A stretch of DNA of 6,486 nt, taken from the NCBI GenBank assembly GCA_030668755.1, contig DAOVEW010000066.1, positions 1 through 6,486 of the forward strand, read 5' to 3'. Below are positions 1 to 4,225 of the stretch, one piece after another (the first letter of the stretch is position 1; every line of letters starts with the position of its first letter). Both the position numbers and the translations under genes were made by a program. This stretch comes from Bacillota bacterium (GTDB lineage Bacteria; Armatimonadota; Hebobacteria; Hebobacterales; Hebobacteraceae). The notes beneath the pieces were generated by a model that was given only the letters and a program-made list of their open reading frames with translations, made no database searches and had not been told where the DNA came from.

Positions 1-1
1 A

Positions 2-1033
2 CTAAGCAATCTCTTGCTGGAAGCAGGCGCGGGGAGACTGCGGGTAGTCGCGTACGATATGGAGATCGGAGCACAGAGCGCGGTGCCTATAGAAGTGGAG
101 GAGGAGGGCGCACTCACGGTGCCAGCGCGGGTGCTTGGAGATGTTGTAGCGAGTCTGCCGGATGCAACGGTGGAGATGAGAAGCGCAGATCGGAGTATCA
201 TGGAGCTAAGCTGTGGGCGGTCTCAATACACAATCCACGGCCTCCCGGCGGAGGAGTACCCGGCCCTTCCCGAAGTGGAGGAGGGAGCCGGGTTCGACGT
301 CTCGCAGGCAGTGATGCGGGATCTGATCCGGGCAACGATCTTGGCTGCCTCCACAGATGAGACCCGAGCGATCCTGACGGGGATATTGGTCAAGCGAGAC
401 GGAGAGACCGTCAAGCTGATCGCGACGGATAGCTATCGCCTTGCGGTGAGGACCGCGCCATCCGGGACGGTCAAAGTGGAGGGTAGCGAGAGCGACTGGC
501 AGGTGATTGTGCCTGCGCGGGCGCTGCAGGAGCTGAATCGTATGTTGGATCCCGCAGAAGAGGAGACTGTGGTCCGAGTCCGTGCCAGCGAGCAGCAGAT
601 TCTCTTTGAGGTCGGCCCGTATCGGCTGATCTCTCGGCTCATTGAAGGGCAGTTTCCGAACTATGAGCGAGTGATTCCTACGGAGATAGAACGGACGATC
701 ACAGTGGCGCGTGCGGATCTCCTGGGGGCCATTAAGCGCGCGGCTATCGTCGCTCGGGCGGAGGCGAGCAAGCTGGTCTTCCGGATACAGGAGGGCATGC
801 TGACTATTACCGCTGAGAGCGGGGATGTGGGAAGGGCCCACGAGGAACTGCCGGCGAACATCGAGGGGGAAGAGGGCGAGATAGCGTTCAATGCTGAGTA
901 CCTGACGGACGTGTTGAGCGTCATGGAGTCAGAGCAAGTCGTGTGGCAGCTTGCAGGGCCCCTGAGTTCGGGCCTGATCAAGGGGGCCGACGACCCGGAC
1001 TACCTGTACGTGGTCATGCCGATGCAGTTGTAG
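2..1033 (+). CDS. dnaN: DNA polymerase III beta subunit (sliding clamp), 5'-truncated by window edge
   Basis: This is the beta sliding clamp, a ring-shaped homodimer that encircles DNA and tethers the replicative polymerase and many repair proteins. The frame is open from base 2, so the gene starts outside the window and the TTG at 14 is not its start. 343 residues are visible; the family is usually about 365-380, so roughly 30 N-terminal residues are missing. Recognisable clamp motifs, numbered from the first visible residue, are GLPAEEYPALP (about 80-90), ATDSYRLA (about 141-148), the strongly conserved RLIEGQFPNYERVIP (about 212-226), and the usual C-terminal ending YLYVVMPMQL before TAG. 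It is followed by a strong intrinsic terminator and recF, the common origin-proximal order. Its third codon positions look less GC-rich than those of the genes downstream. The identification is firm. Confidence 0.97.
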   Translation, partial: LSNLLLEAGAGRLRVVAYDMEIGAQSAVPIEVEEEGALTVPARVLGDVVASLPDATVEMRSADRSIMELSCGRSQYTIHGLPAEEYPALPEVEEGAGFDVSQAVMRDLIRATILAASTDETRAILTGILVKRDGETVKLIATDSYRLAVRTAPSGTVKVEGSESDWQVIVPARALQELNRMLDPAEEETVVRVRASEQQILFEVGPYRLISRLIEGQFPNYERVIPTEIERTITVARADLLGAIKRAAIVARAEASKLVFRIQEGMLTITAESGDVGRAHEELPANIEGEEGEIAFNAEYLTDVLSVMESEQVVWQLAGPLSSGLIKGADDPDYLYVVMPMQL

Positions 1034-1063
1034 CGCTGGGGCCCGAGGGAAACGCGGCAACGC

Positions 1064-1070
1064 AAAGGAG
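1064..1070 (+). promoter_or_regulatory. Shine-Dalgarno-like AAAGGAG without an obvious major gene
   Basis: AAAGGAG is a good ribosome-binding sequence. It lies 68 nt before the recF ATG, too far to serve it directly, and 31 nt after the dnaN stop. The only start codon at a usable distance is GTG at 1081, 10 nt downstream, which opens a 28-codon frame. The spacing is slightly longer than optimal. Confidence 0.4.
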
Positions 1071-1080
1071 AAAGCGAACG

Positions 1081-1167
1081 GTGGGGGCAACTCTGTACCT
1101 ACAGAGCGCCCCCTTTTTGTCTGTGGCAGTGGGCTGGAATGTATCTACGCCGCCTGGAGGTGCGTGA
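1081..1167 (+). CDS. Possible 28-residue leader peptide overlapping terminator and recF start
   Basis: A GTG-started frame of 28 codons begins 10 nt after AAAGGAG and stops at TGA 1165-1167, 29 nt inside recF. Its first dozen codons cover the whole terminator hairpin, so a translating ribosome would stop the hairpin from forming. Its stop lies beyond the recF ATG, which is the arrangement expected for translational coupling. The peptide begins MGATLYLQSAPF and ends in PPGGA. It shows no run of a single amino acid of the kind seen in classical amino-acid attenuators, and I do not recognise it. The frame also extends upstream without a stop into the dnaN coding region, so its openness may be chance. 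This is a hypothesis only. Confidence 0.22.
   Translation: MGATLYLQSAPFLSVAVGWNVSTPPGGA
1083..1118 (+). terminator. Rho-independent terminator between dnaN and recF
   Basis: The outer arm GGGGGC (1083-1088) pairs with GCCCCC (1108-1113). The inner arm CTCTGT (1091-1096) pairs with ACAGAG (1101-1106) around an ACCT tetraloop, with a small AA/C internal bulge between the two helices. Five T residues (1114-1118) follow immediately. This is the standard geometry for + strand termination 50 nt after the dnaN stop. There is no A-run on the left side, so it should not work in the opposite direction. It ends only 20 nt before the recF ATG, so it could act as a conditional attenuator and not only as a simple operon end. 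Confidence 0.87.
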
Positions 1168-2278
1168 CTTCCGGAACTACGCGCGGGTGGGGAAGGACTT
1201 CCCCGCTGGCGTGGTGGTCTTGCACGGACCGAACGGAGCGGGCAAGACGAACCTGCTGGAGGCTGTCTGTGCCGCGGCGTCGGGAGACTCGCCGCGGGCG
1301 CGAACGACGGAGGAACTCGTGCGGCGCGGGTGTGGCCACGGGTTCGTGAAGGGCGAGTTCGCCGGCGACGATGGGCCGGCGAAGGTCGAGGTGGGGCTCG
1401 CGCGGACGGGCCAGCGGCAATTCAAGGTGAACGGGGTGGTGCGGCGGCGTGTGGACCTGATCGGGGTGGCTCCAACGGTCTACTTCTCGGCCGAGGACAT
1501 CGAGGTGGTCCGCGGCGAACCGGCCGGCCGCAGGCGGTTGCTCGACCGCAGCCTGTGCTCGGTGAGCGCACAATACTACGCGGACCTCGGGCGCTACCGC
1601 AGGGCCGTTGTGCAGCGCAATCAGTTGCTCAAGGAGCTGCGCGAGAAAGGGAAAGGAGAGAATGCCCTCGCTCCCTGGGATCGGGCGGTCGCGCGGTACG
1701 GTGCGCGGGTGATGGTGGCGAGAGAGGAGTTCATCGCGGAGTTAGCACCGGAGGTCGAGGGCGCGCATGCGGCCGTCGCGGGTGACACCATCCCGCTGGC
1801 GGTGGAGTATCGACCAGCGATTGCGGCGCCGAGTGAACAAAGCGCGGCGAGAGCGCGCGAGGGGAGAGCGGAGGTGGTGGAAGAAGTCTCGAGAGTGTTG
1901 GAGCGCGCGCTAGTGGAGAGGCGCGCGGCTGATGTGAGGTACGGCGCGACCGGGTGGGGTCCGCATCGCGACGACATAGCGCTGCTGCTTGCAGGCGAAC
2001 CCGTGCGGGTGTACGGCTCGCAGGGCGAACAGCGAAGTTGCGCCGTGGGCCTGAGGTTGGGTCTGGCGGCGGTCATGCGGCGGATGACGGGGAAGCGGCC
2101 GATCCTGCTGCTGGACGACGTGCTGTCGGAGCTCGACGCGCGGCGCCGCGCGGGGGTCTTCGCGGCCTGTGCGGACTCAGAGCAGGTGATCATCACGTGC
2201 TGCGACGAGCAAGACATCCCGGTGGAGGTTCGGGAGTCGGGGGCGGTTTTTGCGATCTCCGAGGGGCAGGTGAGCTGA
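1139..2278 (+). CDS. recF: DNA replication/repair protein RecF
   Basis: RecF is an SMC-like ABC ATPase that, with RecO and RecR, loads RecA at single-strand gaps and stalled forks. At 379 residues it matches the usual family length of about 360-380. The N terminus MYLRRLEVRDFRNY is the standard RecF start. Walker A is GPNGAGKT (30-37). The conserved GPHRDD lies at 274-279, the ABC signature region SQGEQR at 294-299, and Walker B with the D-loop at 321-333 (LLLDDVLSELD). The central part, about 140-270, is the helical arm II region. ATG 1139 is chosen because it gives this canonical N terminus and because no ATG, GTG or TTG exists in frame back to the dnaN stop. The ribosome site is poor (only GGA directly before ATG), and a terminator ends 20 nt upstream, so expression may depend on readthrough or coupling. 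The next gene starts 4 nt after the stop. Confidence 0.97.
   Translation: MYLRRLEVRDFRNYARVGKDFPAGVVVLHGPNGAGKTNLLEAVCAAASGDSPRARTTEELVRRGCGHGFVKGEFAGDDGPAKVEVGLARTGQRQFKVNGVVRRRVDLIGVAPTVYFSAEDIEVVRGEPAGRRRLLDRSLCSVSAQYYADLGRYRRAVVQRNQLLKELREKGKGENALAPWDRAVARYGARVMVAREEFIAELAPEVEGAHAAVAGDTIPLAVEYRPAIAAPSEQSAARAREGRAEVVEEVSRVLERALVERRAADVRYGATGWGPHRDDIALLLAGEPVRVYGSQGEQRSCAVGLRLGLAAVMRRMTGKRPILLLDDVLSELDARRRAGVFAACADSEQVIITCCDEQDIPVEVRESGAVFAISEGQVS
2268..2273 (+). promoter_or_regulatory. Ribosome-binding site for the DUF721 gene
   Basis: AGGTGA lies 9 nt before ATG 2283 and sits within the last codons of recF. It supports this start and close translational linkage to recF. Confidence 0.6.
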
Positions 2279-2282
2279 CACC

Positions 2283-2903
2283 ATGGCGCGGCGAGGAGAG
2301 GCACCGCTGCACCAACTCCTAGAGGGAGTCCTCGCAAACCTGGACCTGCGAGGCAGGTTCCGGGAGCACTTGGCGGTGCTTGCGTGGCCGGAGGTGGCGG
2401 GACGCGTGGTGGCCGCCCACGCGCAGGCGGAGGCCGTGCGGGATGGGGTGTTGATGGTGGCGACGGACACGCCGGCCTGGGCGCAAGAGCTTGAGATGAG
2501 GCGCAAGCAGCTCCTCGACCAGATCTCGGCCCAGGTGGGAGAGGGGGTGATCCGAGAGATTCACTTCCGCTCGGGGCGAACTCGAGGCGGCTCTGGCCGG
2601 CGCTGGTGGCCTGGGCACCGCCGCCGCCGGGAGTGGCCCTCAGACGGAGGGGGGCCCGCTAAGCCGTCGCAGATGAAGCTGTCCGGCAGGCAGCAGCGTC
2701 GGATCAAAGAGGCGGCGGCCCACATTGAGGACGCCGATCTGCGGGAGCGGGCAGAGCGGGCATTCGAGGCACTGGAGCGTATGACTGCGTGGCGGAAGCA
2801 GACAGGCTGGCGACGGTGTCAGCGATGCGGGCAGTGGCAGCGCGTCGGTCGCCGGTGGTGCGCTTCATGCAGCCGCGCGGGGCGGCGGAGAAGGCGAAAG
2901 TGA
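2283..2903 (+). CDS. dciA: DUF721/DciA-like protein with C-terminal zinc ribbon
   Basis: The N-terminal part (about 8-96) matches the DUF721 family: LHQLLEGVLANLDL, then WPEVAG (35-40), H46 and DTPAWAQELEMRRKQLLDQI (62-81). In actinobacteria and many other bacteria that lack DnaC/DnaI, the DUF721 protein DciA helps recruit or load the replicative helicase DnaB, and its gene often follows recF as here. A basic, Gly/Arg-rich linker (about 97-130) leads to a charged helical segment (about 135-172) and a zinc-ribbon-like CxxC-x10-CxxC (C179, C182, C193, C196). The protein ends in an Arg/Lys-rich tail. 206 residues is longer than a bare DUF721 domain. The tail and ribbon suggest extra contact with DNA or a partner, which is inferred. 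The start has a good ribosome site 4-14 nt after recF. The DUF721 assignment is strong; the helicase-loader role is by family. Confidence 0.85.
   Translation: MARRGEAPLHQLLEGVLANLDLRGRFREHLAVLAWPEVAGRVVAAHAQAEAVRDGVLMVATDTPAWAQELEMRRKQLLDQISAQVGEGVIREIHFRSGRTRGGSGRRWWPGHRRRREWPSDGGGPAKPSQMKLSGRQQRRIKEAAAHIEDADLRERAERAFEALERMTAWRKQTGWRRCQRCGQWQRVGRRWCASCSRAGRRRRRK
2887..2894 (+). promoter_or_regulatory. Ribosome-binding site deciding the glycosyltransferase start
   Basis: GGAGAAGG ends 5 nt before GTG 2900. That GTG overlaps the DUF721 stop as GTGA (2900-2903). The combination favours GTG 2900 over the upstream in-frame starts at 2789, 2825 and 2867, which would create long overlaps with the preceding gene. 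Confidence 0.6.
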
Positions 2904-4225
2904 AGCCCAGACTCGGTGGAGCCGAGGCCGTCAAGGAGAAATCGCAGCGCGTGCTCATGCTCTCGTGGGAGTATCCGCCGCGGCTGGTGGGCGGGATGGG
3001 CCGGCATGTGGACGAACTCTCACAGGCGCTGGCCAAGACAGGGGCATGGGTGGACGTAGTGACCGCGCACCATCCCGGCGCGCCGGAGCGCGAGGAGAAA
3101 CCGGATGCGGGGGGCCGAGGTGGGGTCAGGGTGCTGCGCGCGTGGCCCTCGCCCATAGATCCCCTCGACTTCGTGTGCGATATCCACCAGCTCGGCTTCG
3201 GCCTGCTTCAGAGGCTCCTGGCGGAGCGTGTGGCCGACTACGACCTGATTCACGCGCACGACTGGCTGGTGGCGTTTCCAGCGCGGACGCTAAAGCATGG
3301 ACTGGGCCTTCCTCTGGTGGCGACGATCCACGCCACGGAGGCGGGCCGGATGAGTGGGATCCATACCCCAGAGCAGCACTACATCCACTCGGCGGAGTGG
3401 CTGCTCAGCTATGAGGCACGCCGAGTGATCTGCTGCTCGGAGACAATGGCGGGGGAGGTGCTTGCAGGCCTGAGCACACCGCGCGACAAGGTTCGGGTCG
3501 TGCCAAACGGCGTGGACCTCGATCGCGTGGCCTGCCACGAGGGGCCGGAGCAACTGAAGGAGTTCCGCCGCCGGTGGGCGCGGGACAACGAGCGCATCAT
3601 ATTCTTCGTGGGACGGCTGGTGAGGGAAAAGGGGGTTGAGGTGCTCATAGACGCGCTGCCGGAGGTGATTGCAGCGCATCCGAGGGCGAAGCTGGTGGTC
3701 GCCGGCGGAGGCTGGCACAGGCACCTATGGGAGAGGGCGGCGGGCAAGGGATTGGGGCACAAGGTGGTCTTTGCGGGGTTCGTGTCAGAGGAAGAGCTGC
3801 GGCGGCTCTATGCGGTTGCGGATGTGGCGGCGTTTCCGAGCCTGTACGAGCCGTTCGGCATCGTCGCGTTGGAAGCGATGGCGGCGGAGGTGCCGGTGGT
3901 AACGTCGGACATCGGTGGGTTTCGCGAGGTGGTGCGCCACGAGGAGACGGGGATACACACGTGGGCGAACAACCCCGGCTCCCTCGCCTGGGGCATCAAC
4001 CGGGTCTTCTCGGATGCACGGCTGGCGCAGCGGCTGCGTAGGAACGGGCGGGCGGAGGTCGAGCGGCGGTATGGCTGGGAGGGGATAGCGGCGCGGACGC
4101 GCGAGGTCTATGCGGAGGCCCTCAGCGCCGAGCAGAACGAGGCCGGCGCGCCGGTGGTTCCTCGGGCCGGCCCTGGGGTCCGGCCGCGGTACGTGGCGGG
4201 GAAGGAAGCCTACAGGAGAAGTTGA
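2900..4225 (+). CDS. GT4 glycosyltransferase, Rv3032/glycogen-synthase-like
   Basis: This is a retaining GT-B glycosyltransferase of family GT4 that would transfer a sugar from a nucleotide donor in the cytoplasm. From GTG 2900 it is 441 residues. The N-terminal acceptor domain has SWEYPPRLVGGMGRH (22-36), HAHDWL (118-123) and HATEAGR (144-150). The donor domain has NGVDLDR (203-209), VGRLVREKG (237-245) and the E-x7-E catalytic signature in EPFGIVALEA (E317 and E325), followed by TSDIGG. From memory this combination resembles mycobacterial Rv3032, an alpha-1,4-glucosyltransferase linked to methylglucose lipopolysaccharide and glycogen. Donor and product cannot be fixed from sequence, and a mannosyl donor is also possible given the next gene. 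The last 25 or so residues are Ala/Pro/Gly/Arg-rich and probably disordered. It shares a 4-nt overlap with the DUF721 gene and a 1-nt overlap with the fusion gene. The upstream in-frame GTG at 2789 would add 37 residues that look non-homologous and overlap DUF721 by 115 nt. Confidence 0.9.
   Translation: MKPRLGGAEAVKEKSQRVLMLSWEYPPRLVGGMGRHVDELSQALAKTGAWVDVVTAHHPGAPEREEKPDAGGRGGVRVLRAWPSPIDPLDFVCDIHQLGFGLLQRLLAERVADYDLIHAHDWLVAFPARTLKHGLGLPLVATIHATEAGRMSGIHTPEQHYIHSAEWLLSYEARRVICCSETMAGEVLAGLSTPRDKVRVVPNGVDLDRVACHEGPEQLKEFRRRWARDNERIIFFVGRLVREKGVEVLIDALPEVIAAHPRAKLVVAGGGWHRHLWERAAGKGLGHKVVFAGFVSEEELRRLYAVADVAAFPSLYEPFGIVALEAMAAEVPVVTSDIGGFREVVRHEETGIHTWANNPGSLAWGINRVFSDARLAQRLRRNGRAEVERRYGWEGIAARTREVYAEALSAEQNEAGAPVVPRAGPGVRPRYVAGKEAYRRS
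4143..4185 (+). repeat. Cluster of GC palindromes near the glycosyltransferase 3' end
   Basis: CCGGCGCGCCGG (4143-4154) and GGGCCGGCCC (4164-4173) are perfect palindromes. GGCCGG (4165-4170) can also pair with CCGGCC (4180-4185) around a 9-nt loop. They lie in the part that encodes the variable C-terminal tail, 40-80 nt before the next start codon. There is no T-run, so this is not an intrinsic terminator. In GC-rich DNA, part of this may be chance. Confidence 0.4.
4214..4218 (+). promoter_or_regulatory. Ribosome-binding site for the fusion gene
   Basis: AGGAG lies 6 nt before ATG 4225, within the last codons of the glycosyltransferase gene. It is the clearest ribosome site in the window and fixes the start at the TGATG overlap. 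Confidence 0.75.

Noticed and set aside
229..240. DnaA-box-like ATCCAC stretch within dnaN
   Set aside because: It differs from the TTATCCACA consensus at several positions, is isolated, and no other box or AT-rich unwinding region is seen. The origin is expected outside the window.
943..1080. Upstream extension of the small leader frame into dnaN
   Set aside because: This part overlaps conserved clamp sequence and has Arg/Gly-rich shadow-like composition. Only the part from GTG 1081 has a plausible ribosome site.
1272..1297. 8-bp GC inverted repeat early in recF (CCGCGGCG / CGCCGCGG)
   Set aside because: The arms contain the self-palindrome CCGCGG, the loop is 10 nt and no T-run follows. 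Such stems are common at this GC content.
1621..2337. Minus-strand 238-codon frame opposite recF
   Set aside because: It is Ser/Ala/Thr-rich low-complexity translation opposite the RecF ATPase core, a compositional shadow.
2789..2899. Upstream N-terminal extension of the glycosyltransferase (GTG 2789)
   Set aside because: It would overlap the DUF721 zinc-ribbon coding sequence by 115 nt and adds an Arg/Ala-rich leader not expected for GT4. GTG 2900 has a better ribosome site and a GTGA overlap.
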